Assembly (NCBI RefSeq): GCF_000499285.1
Contig: NZ_AWUN01000001.1
Coordinates: 124,001-188,000 of the forward strand
Direction of reading: 5' to 3'
Source: Bifidobacterium sp. 7101
GTDB lineage: Bacteria > Actinomycetota > Actinomycetes > Actinomycetales > Bifidobacteriaceae
DNA length: 64,000 nt
Shown here: in pieces, positions 32,821 through 42,083 of the stretch
Position numbering within the stretch: position 1 is the stretch's first letter
Layout: each line of letters opens with the position of its first letter
Translations under genes and position numbers: made by a program
Notes under the pieces: model-generated
What the model saw: the letters and a program-made list of their open reading frames with translations, nothing else
Databases searched by the model: none
Told to the model about the DNA's origin: nothing

Positions 32821-33567
32821 ATGACTGTTGCTGATAAGACGGTGTTGATCACCGGAGCCTCGTCCGGCATAGGGGAGGCCACGGCGAGGCTGTTGGCACA
32901 GCGAGGGGCCAAGGTGGTGCTGGGCGCTCGCCGCAAGGATCGGCTGGATAAAATTGTCGACGACATCGTTCAGGCGGGTGGTCAGGCGGCCTCCATGGCT
33001 CTGGATGTGACCGAGCGCCAGGCCAATGAGGACTTCGTGGCTTTCGCTAAGAAGCAGTTCGGCGGGGTGGACGTGGTCTTCCTCAACGCCGGGCTCATGC
33101 CTAACTCGCCCCTGTCGGCCCTACATGTGGACGAGTGGGATCGGACCATTGACGTCAACCTCAAAGGTGCACTGTACGGCATTGCTGCGGCCCTGCCTGA
33201 GTTCATCGGGCAGCGTCACGGGCAGTTCATCGCTACCTCTTCGGTGGCTGGGCTCAAGGCCTACCCGGAAGGAGCGGTCTATGGGGCAACCAAGTGGGGT
33301 CTGCGTGATCTGATGGAGGTACTCAGGATGGAGTCCGCCCAGGAAGGGACTCATATCCGCACCTCTACCATTTACCCGGCGGCCATTCGAACCGAGTTGC
33401 TGGATACCATCACGGACAAGCAGACCCTGGCCGATATGAACAAGACCTACGACAGCTACCAGATTGATCCAGAACGGGTGGCCCAGGTGGTGGCCTTCGC
33501 TATCGATCAGCCTGAGGATACCAATGTATCGGAGTTTACTGTAGGCCCTACCATCCAGCCCTGGTAA
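32821..33567 (+). CDS. Classical short-chain dehydrogenase/reductase
   Basis: A 248-residue NAD(P)-dependent oxidoreductase of the YdfG-like group. The cofactor motif is TGASSGIG (residues ~12-19), followed by the basic ARRKDRLD segment suggesting NADP preference. NAG is in FLNAGLMP, and the catalytic Ser-Tyr-Lys set is ATSSVAG ... YGATKWG. AAAGAAAGGTAGG precedes the ATG. The family reduces a wide range of carbonyl compounds. The gene is monocistronic and convergent with the nicotinamidase gene 18 nt downstream. Confidence 0.87.
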   Translation: MTVADKTVLITGASSGIGEATARLLAQRGAKVVLGARRKDRLDKIVDDIVQAGGQAASMALDVTERQANEDFVAFAKKQFGGVDVVFLNAGLMPNSPLSALHVDEWDRTIDVNLKGALYGIAAALPEFIGQRHGQFIATSSVAGLKAYPEGAVYGATKWGLRDLMEVLRMESAQEGTHIRTSTIYPAAIRTELLDTITDKQTLADMNKTYDSYQIDPERVAQVVAFAIDQPEDTNVSEFTVGPTIQPW

Positions 33568-33585
33568 ATTCCTCTGTCGCTGCTC

Positions 33586-34206
33586 TTAGTCGCCGTTGGA
33601 GGAAAGAAGACGAATGCCTGCTTGGGCCATGGCCTTTCGAGCCTCAACGCCCTGATCCTCGCTGACCGGTACGGTCAGATCCTCGAAGACTGTGACCCGG
33701 TAGCCCAGTTTCGCGGCATCAAGGGCTGTCTCCTTGACGCAGTGGGATTCGGCGATGCCTACTACGTCCACTTGGTCGACGCCAGCTTGTGCCAGGGCAT
33801 CGGCCAAGGTGACTCCAGATGATTTGGCTGCAGCGAATTCCTCCCTGCTCTGGATTTTATCGGTGTTGTCTTCGATGCCTTCGAATCCGGAGTAGGCGGC
33901 TGAATACTGGCCCTTTTTGAAGTGATGGGTGATGCCCAACTCCCGGATTTTGGAATGAAGCTCCGCCCCAGGTGATCCGGCCACGCCGTGCTTGGGCCAG
34001 GTGTCCACGAAATCCGGGTGGTCGGACCAATGAGACCCGGGTTCGATGTGCCAATCCTGGGTGGTGGCCATGTAGGCGTAGTCCTGGGCATGATTGTGGA
34101 CATAGTCGGCGATTTTGCCGGCCGTGGCGTTGCCTCCCTCGACTCCGAGTTCACCTCCTTCGCAGAAGGTCGGTTGAACATCCACGACGATTAAAGCCTT
34201 GGACAT
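33586..34206 (-). CDS. pncA: Nicotinamidase / isochorismatase-family hydrolase
   Basis: A 206-residue amidase expected to convert nicotinamide to nicotinate for NAD salvage. The N-terminal ALIVVDVQPTFCEGGEL carries the catalytic Asp. TTQDWHIEPGSHWSD and DTWPKHGV carry the Asp/His metal ligands. FKKGQ holds the catalytic Lys, and VVGIAESHCVKETALDA holds the nucleophile Cys (family usually GxATDYCV, so the two residues before Cys are unusual). The ATG at 34206 is preferred to a GTG three codons upstream, because GGGAG is eight bases before it. Confidence 0.85.
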   Translation of the reverse strand: MSKALIVVDVQPTFCEGGELGVEGGNATAGKIADYVHNHAQDYAYMATTQDWHIEPGSHWSDHPDFVDTWPKHGVAGSPGAELHSKIRELGITHHFKKGQYSAAYSGFEGIEDNTDKIQSREEFAAAKSSGVTLADALAQAGVDQVDVVGIAESHCVKETALDAAKLGYRVTVFEDLTVPVSEDQGVEARKAMAQAGIRLLSSNGD

Positions 34207-34559
34207 GGTGATCACTCCCTTGGTCGATGCTGACGGTAGGTAGAGGAAATACCGGTTGAAGCTCCTTGATCATTTCCTCTTACGTATCAGTTTAATTCTC
34301 ACAGAGCCGTCAGTTCTTCGGCTTCTGCTCATGTGGGCAACTATGTCTGAGAATTTGCATCGTGTGCACGAAATGACCAGCAAGGTAACAAAGGGGATTG
34401 AATGTGGCCGTTCGCGGTTGTAACCATGCGGATTTCCAGGGTGTTTGCTTGGTATCCTGAGTGCCAGGATTATGTGCAGTTATGACGGGTGCTTCTTTTG
34501 CGCCGTCTCTTCATTACGAAGACGGAGCCAAGCATCATCCCAAAGGAGAAGATGCGGAT
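34207..34559 (+). promoter_or_regulatory. Gene-free divergent region before the acetyltransferase
   Basis: This 353-nt region lies between two divergent genes. It contains the short palindrome ATCCTGagtgcCAGGAT (34454-34470), about 90 nt before the GNAT start, in a place where an operator could be. I see no other feature. Confidence 0.25.
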
Positions 34560-35330
34560 ATGAGGATCAATGAGTTCGGACAGCCCATCGGTGATGCGGT
34601 CTCGTTCGCAGGGGCTATGATGCCGGAACCTGCCGAGTTGACAGGCAGGACGGTTCTGGTGGCGCCCTTGGATGCGAACCAAGGCGATGCCTTCTACGAG
34701 CGGATTTTTGGTCCGGATTGCGACGAGTCCATCATGACCTACAGCAGCCATGACCTCTATCTTGATAGGGCCTCGTTCGACTCAGGTTTTGCGTCCATGA
34801 CGGCAAGCCGGGATCCTCTCTTCTTTGCTATTCTGCGTAAGCCGTCCGCATCTGATCTCGGTGTTGGCCAGCTTGCGGGCGGAGAGAATTCGGATTTGCG
34901 TGAGCCGGTGGACCTTGATCATTCGTCGGACCTGTTGGGTATGTATGCCTTGATGCGGATTCGGGCGGACATGGGAAGCGTCGAGATGGGGCACGTTATC
35001 TATACCCATGAGTTGCAAAGAAGCAGGCAGGCTACCGAGGCCCAGTATCTGATGGCTAGGCATGTCTTCGAGGACTTGGGCTATCGACGATACGAGTGGA
35101 AGTGCGACAGCCTCAACGCGCCCTCACGGGCGGCAGCGCTGAGGCTGGGATTCAAGGCTGAAGGCCGGTTCAGGAACGATATGGTCTACAAGGGCCGTAC
35201 TCGGGATACGGATTGGTTTTCCATATTGGACAGTGAATGGCCGAGAGTAAAAGAGCGGTTGGAGACCTGGCTGGATGATGACAATTTCGATCAGCAGGGC
35301 AGGCAGAAGCGCCGTCTGCAAGATTGCTGA
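34560..35330 (+). CDS. GNAT-family N-acetyltransferase (RimJ/RimL-like)
   Basis: A 256-residue acetyl-CoA-dependent transferase. The start MRINEFGQPIGD is typical for this branch and has AAAGGAG upstream; an earlier in-frame ATG would add a poorly conserved 33-residue extension. The GNAT core is seen as VEMGHVIYTHELQRSRQATEAQYLMARHVFE, where the acetyl-CoA loop is degenerate as usual for the RimL group. YRRYEWKCDSLNAPSRAAALRLGFKAEGRFRNDMVYKGRTRDTDWFS matches the C-terminal half. The acceptor could be a protein N-terminus or a small molecule. Confidence 0.85.
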   Translation: MRINEFGQPIGDAVSFAGAMMPEPAELTGRTVLVAPLDANQGDAFYERIFGPDCDESIMTYSSHDLYLDRASFDSGFASMTASRDPLFFAILRKPSASDLGVGQLAGGENSDLREPVDLDHSSDLLGMYALMRIRADMGSVEMGHVIYTHELQRSRQATEAQYLMARHVFEDLGYRRYEWKCDSLNAPSRAAALRLGFKAEGRFRNDMVYKGRTRDTDWFSILDSEWPRVKERLETWLDDDNFDQQGRQKRRLQDC

Positions 35331-35356
35331 ACGATTGTTGATCTGAATGTAGCCGC

Positions 35357-37630
35357 TTATGGTTGCGCCGCGGCATCCTTGATGAGACCGAAATAGGCAT
35401 TCATGGCTCGGGCTGTAGGAGTGTCATTGCGGCGCATCAGCGCAGGCGGAGTTCCTTCAAACAGCACCTTTCCGCCTGCGCTTCCGGCTCCCGGGCCCAT
35501 ATCGATCACCCAGTCGGCCTGGCCGATGAAGCGCAGGTTATGTTCTATGGCGATAATAGTGAGTCCTTTGTTGGTGATGAGTTTGCGTAGGAGCACAATC
35601 TGCTCCAGGATATTGGATTCATGCAGGCCGCTGGTGGGCTCATCCAAAATCAGGGTCTCGCGAATCCCATCCTTGAGTAGCCTGGCCAGCTTGAGGCGTT
35701 GCAGCTCACCGCCGGAGAGCGTATCAAGAGCCTGCCCAATGGATAGGTAAGACAGACCCACATCCTCCAGGGCCTTCATAGCTGGCCCCAGCACTTCACG
35801 ATATTGGTGCATGGCCTCGCTGGCAGTCAGTTTTAGCACCTGGGCGATGCTGAGACCACGGTATCTGACAGACAAGGCTTGCGTTGAATATCTGGTTCCA
35901 TGGCAGCTTTCACAGATAGTGCTGGTGTCGCCCATGTAGGCAATATCCAGGGTGACGACCCCCTTGCCCTTGCAGACCGGACAGGCTCCGGCAGCGTTGA
36001 ATGAGAAGAGCGAGGGGGACTCGCCTGTGGCCTCGGCAAAGGCCTTGCGCAGCGGGTCGAAGACACCCAAGTAGGTCAACAGGTTGGAGCGTCCGCTGGT
36101 CTTGATTGGTTTCTGATCCAGGAGTAAGGCCTCGTGTTGAGCCATGAAGCCTTCCTTAATAAGGGTGCTCTTACCTGAGCCGGCCACCCCGGTCACCGCA
36201 GTCAGCATTTGCCGGGGTACCTTGGCGTGGGCTTCTCTGACGTTGTGGGCCGTGACCTTGTCTATTGTATAGAAGCTATGCGAAGGCGCCGATGGTTCAT
36301 TTACCATGCCTGGATCTGCCAGGGATCTGCCGGTTGCTGTGCCGCTTCTCAGCAGAGACTGATAGTTCCCTTCAAAGACGATCCGACCGCCTTCATTGCC
36401 TGCCCCTGGCCCCATGTCGACGATATGGTCCGCAATGGCGATGAGCTCGGGGTCATGATCCACGATCACTACCGTATTGCCCTTGTCTCGCAAGCCTTCA
36501 AAGATTTTCTTGATACCAGTCAGGTCATGGGGGTGCAAGCCAACGCTTGGCTCGTCGAAGATGTAGAGGACGTCATTCAAGGGGCTGTTCAGGCAGTTGG
36601 CAATTTTCAGACGCTGTCCCTCTCCTCCGGAAAGTGTGGAGGTGCCGCGTTCCAAACTCAAGTAGCCCAGACCAACCGTTATCAGGTTGGCCATCTTGCG
36701 CATTAGGTCCTGCAGAATAGTCTCAGCTTGATCGTCATGAATCTTCTCGAGCCATTCCTGGAGGTCTGCCACGCTCATGGCGGAGCAGTCAGCTATGTTC
36801 AGTCCGCCGATCCTGGCTGAGCGCACCTTGGCGTTGACTCTGGCCCCCTGGCAGTCGGGGCACTGGGTGATCCGCGTAACCTCCTCCAGCTCATGCTGGT
36901 ACTTGTCGTTGCTCTGGTTGATGAAGGTCTTGGTGATCCTGGGCACCAATCCCTCATACATGGCTGTCTTGTGCCAGTTGGGGCCAGGGTGTGCCGGTTT
37001 TTGCCTCTTGCCGTAGAGCAGGAAGTCGAGGTCATCTCTGTCCCACTCCTGTAGGGGCAGGTCGTTGTCAAAATAGCCTGAATCCGTATACCTGGTCAGT
37101 CTCCAGCCGCCCGGCTGGAAGGTGGGAAAGTTGATGGCTCCCTGGTTCAGCGAGAGATTCATGTTGAGCAGGCGATCAAGCACCAGAGTGCGCACAGTTC
37201 CCAGTCCCTGGCAGGTCGGGCACATCCCCGCAGGATTGTTGAAGGAATATGTCATGGAGTACCCGATGAAGGGCTGGGCCATACGGGAGAACAGCAGGCG
37301 TAGGGCGGTGTAGATATCGGTGTAGGTACCCACGGTCGAGCGGGCATTTCCCGAGAGCTGCTTCTGGGTTACGACTATGGAGAAGGGCAGGTTATCGATG
37401 CGGGCGACTTCCGCGGGCTCATACTTGGGCAGGAGCTGCTGGATGTAGGAGCTATAGCTGCGGTTGATCATGCGCTGTGACTCGGCTGCTAGCGTGGAAA
37501 ATACCAGAGATGACTTTCCTGAACCTGACATGCCGGTGACCACGGTGATGGCCCGTTTGGGTATGGCCAGCGAGACTTGCTTGAGATTGTGCGTGGAGGC
37601 CCTATCAATAAGGATGGATTCTGTCCTCAT
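35357..37630 (-). CDS. UvrA-like ABC ATPase (class II UvrA / drug-resistance type)
   Basis: A 757-residue twin ABC-type ATPase related to UvrA but about 200 residues shorter, lacking most of the UvrB-binding region. Walker A motifs are GMSGSGKSS near residue 33 and GVAGSGKST in the second half. ABC signatures are LSGGEGQRLK and LSGGELQRLK. Zinc-finger CxxC pairs are present (CPTCQGLG, CPDCQGA, CPVCKGKG, CESCHG). Such proteins (UvrA2, DrrC) are linked to tolerance of DNA-intercalating drugs. The gene overlaps by one base the upstream MarR gene (TGATG), which suggests induction by a drug or phenolic ligand. Confidence 0.88.
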   Translation of the reverse strand: MRTESILIDRASTHNLKQVSLAIPKRAITVVTGMSGSGKSSLVFSTLAAESQRMINRSYSSYIQQLLPKYEPAEVARIDNLPFSIVVTQKQLSGNARSTVGTYTDIYTALRLLFSRMAQPFIGYSMTYSFNNPAGMCPTCQGLGTVRTLVLDRLLNMNLSLNQGAINFPTFQPGGWRLTRYTDSGYFDNDLPLQEWDRDDLDFLLYGKRQKPAHPGPNWHKTAMYEGLVPRITKTFINQSNDKYQHELEEVTRITQCPDCQGARVNAKVRSARIGGLNIADCSAMSVADLQEWLEKIHDDQAETILQDLMRKMANLITVGLGYLSLERGTSTLSGGEGQRLKIANCLNSPLNDVLYIFDEPSVGLHPHDLTGIKKIFEGLRDKGNTVVIVDHDPELIAIADHIVDMGPGAGNEGGRIVFEGNYQSLLRSGTATGRSLADPGMVNEPSAPSHSFYTIDKVTAHNVREAHAKVPRQMLTAVTGVAGSGKSTLIKEGFMAQHEALLLDQKPIKTSGRSNLLTYLGVFDPLRKAFAEATGESPSLFSFNAAGACPVCKGKGVVTLDIAYMGDTSTICESCHGTRYSTQALSVRYRGLSIAQVLKLTASEAMHQYREVLGPAMKALEDVGLSYLSIGQALDTLSGGELQRLKLARLLKDGIRETLILDEPTSGLHESNILEQIVLLRKLITNKGLTIIAIEHNLRFIGQADWVIDMGPGAGSAGGKVLFEGTPPALMRRNDTPTARAMNAYFGLIKDAAAQP

Positions 37631-38064
37631 CAGGCGATCCGCTCCTGGCGCAGCTTGGCGATGAGCCTGTTGGCAAGAGCAGTGAACTCTTCCTGCTCGT
37701 CCTCGGACCAGACCTGTCTGGCATCCTCCTCAAGGGTCTTATGCTGTTGATCGATGATGTCGAGCATGTCCCGACCGTCCTGTGTCAGGCTGGTCTCCAG
37801 CTCTCGCCGGTCACGGGTATCGTGTGTCTGTTTGATGTATCCGAGATCGCGCAGCGTGCTCAGGTTCTTGGAGACCTTGGATCGGGTTATACCGAGTCGC
37901 TGACCAATCTGTGAGGGCATGAAGGCTCCGGTGCGTAGAACAGTCAGGATGTCGAATTGCTGCCAGGTGATGTTTCCTGGGTTGACTCTGTTGCGCTCTG
38001 CCACGAATTCGCACTGCAGATACATGAGAGCGTTATAAAGAGAAGAGGATTTATTTGATTTCAT
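37630..38064 (-). CDS. MarR-family transcriptional regulator
   Basis: A 144-residue winged-helix regulator. The DNA-recognition segment reads TWQQFDILTVLRTGAFMPSQIGQRLGITRSKVSKNLSTLRDLGYI, followed by the wing DTRDRRELETSLTQDG with the conserved Asp-x-Arg. The C-terminal helix forms the dimer. It is cotranscribed with the UvrA-like ATPase and is likely its autoregulated repressor. The 25 nt upstream of its ATG are AT-rich with TATAGTTTC/GAAAC-like repeats, plausible as an operator. Confidence 0.87.
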   Translation of the reverse strand: MKSNKSSSLYNALMYLQCEFVAERNRVNPGNITWQQFDILTVLRTGAFMPSQIGQRLGITRSKVSKNLSTLRDLGYIKQTHDTRDRRELETSLTQDGRDMLDIIDQQHKTLEEDARQVWSEDEQEEFTALANRLIAKLRQERIA

Positions 38065-38089
38065 AATAGAAACTATATCATATTGGAAA

Positions 38090-38428
38090 CTATAAATCTC
38101 CCGAGAGGCTTTGACGCGCTCTAGCTTCTGCCTTGTCTGGCTGCATTGAGATGATGAAGTTAGGCATGCTGGAGGATGTCATTGCTTCATATTTGGCCTT
38201 GTTTCGTTGAAATATGACAGGGCGCTTCATGGATCGCTTAAGTACTTGGCTGCTTAATCCTCCGCTCATACAGCGTGTTGTGATGCGGTGAAACAGGTCA
38301 TTATGGATTTCAGGCTGGCAGAGCAACCTGTGGACATAATCAATGCCTTGGAAGAAAAAGGCGGGGAACGGTTTGCCCAATATTTCCGGGTAGCGCCAAG
38401 CGTGTAAGGGAGGGGATTGTCCCTGTGG
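38090..38428 (-). pseudogene. Unidentified ORF fragment downstream of the HNH pseudogene
   Basis: This frame reads as a believable protein (LHAWRYPEILGKPFPAFFFQ, HNDLFHRITTRCMSGG, SMPNFIISMQPDK) but has no ATG near its beginning and no ribosome site; the first possible start is TTG at 38380. It follows the TAG of the HNH frame in the same frame without a gap, so the two might be parts of one decayed gene, or two unrelated pieces. I cannot name the family. Confidence 0.25.
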
Positions 38429-39269
38429 CTATGCCGCATCGGTAAGGAAGATGTGTTTGTGATGATACTCGATAAATTCATGCGAGGGTCGGCTGATCGA
38501 TGGCAACGTGATTCTCTGGTCTTCGAAGGCATAGAGCCATTGATCGTTGATCGGTGAGTGCCTTACCTTGTCGTGGTTGACCATGATGCGGTAATCGTCG
38601 TCGATGGAGATAAGCCCTTGGTCAAAGGCTTGGTCGTGGAATGCATTGAGCAACAGGCCGTTCGATGCGGCGGTTTTTTCGGTCGGGGTTGATGCTTTCC
38701 ATGGTTTGATATGGCTGGCAATCAGCATCGAAGGTATCTGCATGCGGTGATGCAGCATGTGTACCGGTAGTTCAAGAGCAGTGAATTGCGGAAGTACGAC
38801 TGGTTGATCCGCTGAATCGTGGTCGCTTCGCGCTCGCCGCCTTCGGGATTGGGCTTGTGAAGCAGGAGCTTTGTTGCGGTTTCGAGCGGGGAATATCGGT
38901 CGGAGGCCAACGGTGCTGGGTGGAAATGTTGTTTGTTCGCTTGCAGGAGTGCACGTTGGAGCAAATCGAGGCACTCCGCCATGAAGGCATCAGGATTTTC
39001 TGCGTACCATTGCCAGACTTGGGAATCCAGCTTGTGCCATGCTTCATGCCCGCTTTGCCTTGGGCCTTCCGATTGACGTCATGGGCTGCGATGTTCCAGC
39101 TTTTCAAGGCAACAGAGTCGGGAGTGCGATGCAGGAATGACGCCAGACGCTGTACGTCTAGTCCATTGTCGTCACACTCTCTGGGCTCAAGCACGATGTA
39201 CAGGGCAAAGGCCATCATCGTTTCTTCACGCGACCAGTTGCGACGGCGTGATGCGACATTGACGTTCAT
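38429..39269 (-). pseudogene. HNH endonuclease (restriction-type), broken by two frameshifts
   Basis: Three frames join into one HNH protein. The first part, with GGGAG seven bases before ATG, is NWSREETMMAFALYIVLE ... RLASFLHRTPDSVALKSWN. The second, starting near 39027, is LDSQVWQWYAENPDAFMAEC ... GGEREATTIQRINQSYFR. The third, starting near 38745, is MQIPSMLIASHIKPWKAS ... NGLLLNAFHDQAFDQGLISI. Each junction is repaired by restoring one lost base; at the second, adding one G gives CCITGMQIPSML, which matches the usual CxxTG of these enzymes. The N-terminal region is like that of McrA/HNH modules with a DNA-binding front domain. It is a decayed defence nuclease, or the two losses are assembly errors. 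Confidence 0.65.
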
Positions 39270-39460
39270 TGCCATACTCCCAGGATAAGCGGCTATGAAG
39301 CTTCTGGGATGTGTATCTGACGTAATTTTGAAGTCTGCAAGGGTAAATGAGAATTACGAGCGAGGGAAGTGCTGGTTGACTGTTTGCAGACGTTCCAATT
39401 GCTGCTTTATTCTGGCTATATTGCTTTGTTTCTATGCGCACTGTGGAGGGAGAGGGACGG

Positions 39461-41887
39461 ATGGCAAGGGAGTTGGAGCTTTCGCCACGGCACGGTGGTG
39501 ATTTGGTCTCTGTTGAGTATTCGCTGGAGCTTGCTGATGACAAAGGAATAGAGGCTGGATTCCACGCTGATAAAACAACCGAAGATTTTGGTGATGGAAT
39601 CTATGTGGAATCCATTGAAGAAGACCCTGCAAGTGGCCATGTGCAAGATGACGCGCAGCTTGATTACAAGATCGCTGCGGCTTGTGGAGTGGTCGCGGGT
39701 TTATGTGATTCGATTTTTGTTGGCAAGTTCTCTCTGGACAAGGCGAACGAGTGGGGTTCGGAGAAAGTCAATGAATTCGTGGTTTGGGTGGCAAAGCAGC
39801 ATTCTGGTTTTAAAGGAGAGTCCCTGCGTGATGCCATTCAATTCCTAGAAAATCAATATCCTTTTGTTGGCGATAAGTACACGGCCGAATTCGGCGGCGG
39901 TTTGCAACATCATCTCAGAGATTTTTCTCACCACTTCTCCCTTGAAGGATTGGTGTTCTCGATACTCACTCAATTTACAGGAAAGGTATACGGCACCAAT
40001 CAAAACGGAGATTTCATTGCAGTCCCGGTGGAAGAACGATGGTTTAAGGAAGGTTTGATCGGCGATACCGTCTGCGAAAAGCTGTTCCTAGGCACGGTGC
40101 GATGGTTCTTTCACATGGCGTCAGACGCGCCGGGGTCAAGTTCGAATCCCGGTCAGGGCACGGGGGTACCTGGGCCTTTTCTTTCTATTATTAAGGAATT
40201 GTCCGCCTTGCCCGTGTTTAAAAATGCCATGGATTCCGGCATGGGGTTACGGAAACTTCTTTCCAAGATGTTCAATGGGACCTTATTCGCTCAAGTTGAT
40301 GATGAAGGTCGTAAAGTCCTTCGTAGGTTTAACCTGCGAACCGAAATCGGAATTGTGCATGTACTGGGGCGTCAGGCGCTTCCAGTGTTGCTGAATGAGT
40401 GCCTGACACGGGGCTGCTATTTTCTTCATCATCTTTATCTGGAGATGAAAAACAATGAAGTCGACTCTTTGGACGACCTGTCACAGCTGGATATGGATGT
40501 GGTCCTTCCATTCAATAATTCCAGAGTAGTCCGCATGGTATCCATTGCTTCGGCTACCTTTACTGCAGTGGATCTAGCGGATGCCGCTATTCGGGCCGCC
40601 TTGGTCGGGATTCTAGTAGGGGGATTCGATGGCAAGCTCTTCCTGCTGAAAATCAACTATGTAGGTGTGACTCGTCTGGTTTTCGCAATAGGTGTGGATG
40701 TCAAAACGGTATGGGAACGAAGAGCAAGCCACAGGCAGCGGCGGCAAAACGACGATTCGGCCGATCGGATGACAATGGAAATGCTCTCGTTGAAGCCGGA
40801 GCATCTATCTGTATTGTTCTCGATAGAGCGGTTGGCGCTTTGTGAGGATATAGATCGAAGTAGAGCAGTGGATCGGAGAGAAAAGGAAAAATGGTTTGAC
40901 AGGTGGTCTGGAAACCTGCCTGATGACTATGATCTCCTTAATCGCGGGCAAGTGAAACGGAGAATTGAAGAACTTGTTGCGCGGGACGGGGACACATGGA
41001 AAGCCTTGGTTCTGATTGAACTTGCGCGGTTCGCTCCGTATGACCTATATCGTTTTGAAACGGAGTCAGAGAATCCTGAGGGAGGGCCGGACTCCTCGAT
41101 CAAGAGAACTAAACGCCCAAAATTTGATTCAAAAATTCTCGAAGAATTATGGCGTGACGTAAGCGGCGATTCGGATAAATCTCCTGTGCAGCAGACCGCC
41201 AAGGCGCTGAATAAGAATGCCGGCGTATTGAATGGTAGCCGAACCAAAAAAATTGTCGGTGCTGCGGGGACTGCCGCGATTGCGGTTGCTACGGGAGGGG
41301 CAGCGTTTACATTAGCGCCGGTCATAGCGCCAGTCATAGCTCCGTTGTTTGCCGGATCGGCTGTTGCCGGCCTATCTGGTGCTGCTCTTACCAGTGCGAG
41401 CCTTGCAGCGGTTGGCGGTGGTGCATTGGCTGCTGGAGGCTTCGGTATGGCAGGCGGCACAGCCATAATCGCTGGTGGTGGTGCAGTCTTGGGTTTGGTC
41501 GGTGGTAGTGGGGTAACTGCTGTTGCTTCGCTTCTCACTGATTCCAAGGGAGCGTTTGCCCTCGACGAATGTTCGAAGCTCCTAACATTGTGCCAATCCG
41601 ACTTCGCTCAAGCCGATATGAAGCCAGAGACGATTGAACGGATCCGACAAGGCTTGCTCGATCAGATTGAACGAACGGAAATTCAGCAGGAGGTTCTCTC
41701 TATGCGTTCTGAAGATAAGGACCTAGACAAGGCTGAGAAGAAGGATACCAAGAAAGAGCTCTCCGGTCTTAAGAAGAGCTTGGAATACATGCGTAACTGC
41801 GAAAAGGAATTGGCGAAGCTTATTAATCAGAAAAGTCGCTCAAAGGAGACTGCGAGAGTTACGAAAGGTGATGTTGGGTCGGCCTGA
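39461..41887 (+). CDS. Unrecognised 808-aa protein with glycine/alanine-rich membrane region
   Basis: I do not know this family. GGAGGGAGAGGG lies before the chosen ATG. Residues ~65-90 contain a short hydrophobic helix (KIAAACGVVAGLCDSIFVG). Residues ~140-175 are aromatic and His-rich (LQHHLRDFSHHFSLEG). Residues ~365-410 hold further hydrophobic stretches. Residues ~597-695 are almost entirely Gly/Ala/Val/Ile/Leu with regular GxxxG spacing, as in pore-forming or membrane-inserting proteins. The last ~95 residues are highly charged and predicted coiled coil (KKDTKKELSGLKKSLEYMRNCEKEL). The gene lies between a decayed HNH nuclease and a tRNA-Ser integration site and has lower GC than the chromosome around it, suggesting acquired DNA. 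A defence or toxin role is possible but is inference. Confidence 0.7.
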   Translation: MARELELSPRHGGDLVSVEYSLELADDKGIEAGFHADKTTEDFGDGIYVESIEEDPASGHVQDDAQLDYKIAAACGVVAGLCDSIFVGKFSLDKANEWGSEKVNEFVVWVAKQHSGFKGESLRDAIQFLENQYPFVGDKYTAEFGGGLQHHLRDFSHHFSLEGLVFSILTQFTGKVYGTNQNGDFIAVPVEERWFKEGLIGDTVCEKLFLGTVRWFFHMASDAPGSSSNPGQGTGVPGPFLSIIKELSALPVFKNAMDSGMGLRKLLSKMFNGTLFAQVDDEGRKVLRRFNLRTEIGIVHVLGRQALPVLLNECLTRGCYFLHHLYLEMKNNEVDSLDDLSQLDMDVVLPFNNSRVVRMVSIASATFTAVDLADAAIRAALVGILVGGFDGKLFLLKINYVGVTRLVFAIGVDVKTVWERRASHRQRRQNDDSADRMTMEMLSLKPEHLSVLFSIERLALCEDIDRSRAVDRREKEKWFDRWSGNLPDDYDLLNRGQVKRRIEELVARDGDTWKALVLIELARFAPYDLYRFETESENPEGGPDSSIKRTKRPKFDSKILEELWRDVSGDSDKSPVQQTAKALNKNAGVLNGSRTKKIVGAAGTAAIAVATGGAAFTLAPVIAPVIAPLFAGSAVAGLSGAALTSASLAAVGGGALAAGGFGMAGGTAIIAGGGAVLGLVGGSGVTAVASLLTDSKGAFALDECSKLLTLCQSDFAQADMKPETIERIRQGLLDQIERTEIQQEVLSMRSEDKDLDKAEKKDTKKELSGLKKSLEYMRNCEKELAKLINQKSRSKETARVTKGDVGSA

Positions 41888-42032
41888 TCAATGACGGCGC
41901 TGGGGTGGGAATCATGCCGAGATGTGCAAGCATCGGATTCCGCGGATTGCTGTCTTGGGAAACGAGGATGCGACGTCAATTTTTGCTAGCTTGACCATTG
42001 TCGATCACAGTGAGGTCGTGGAGGTGAGTAGC

Positions 42033-42061
42033 AAAAAGGGGTTTTGGAACCCCAAAACCCC
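42033..42061 (-). terminator. Displaced original terminator of the tRNA-Ser gene
   Basis: On the minus strand GGGGTTTTGG pairs with CCAAAACCCC (loop of four), followed by TTTTT. It abuts the left copy of the tRNA 3' end, and so is the chromosomal terminator that was separated from its tRNA when the element integrated. Confidence 0.7.
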
Positions 42062-42062
42062 C

Positions 42063-42083
42063 TGCTGGCGGAGGATACGAGAT
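42063..42083. repeat. Left attachment site (copy of the tRNA-Ser 3' end)
   Basis: Identical over 21 bases to 50672-50692, which is the 3' end of the tRNA-Ser gene including CCA. The following base differs (A versus T), so the repeat ends there. No tRNA remains attached to this copy. Confidence 0.85.

Noticed and set aside
40125-40165. A tRNA T-arm-like sequence (AGTTCGAATCCCGG) inside the 808-aa gene
   Set aside because: The five bases before the loop do not pair with those after it, no acceptor or anticodon arm is upstream, and the reading frame continues without a break.
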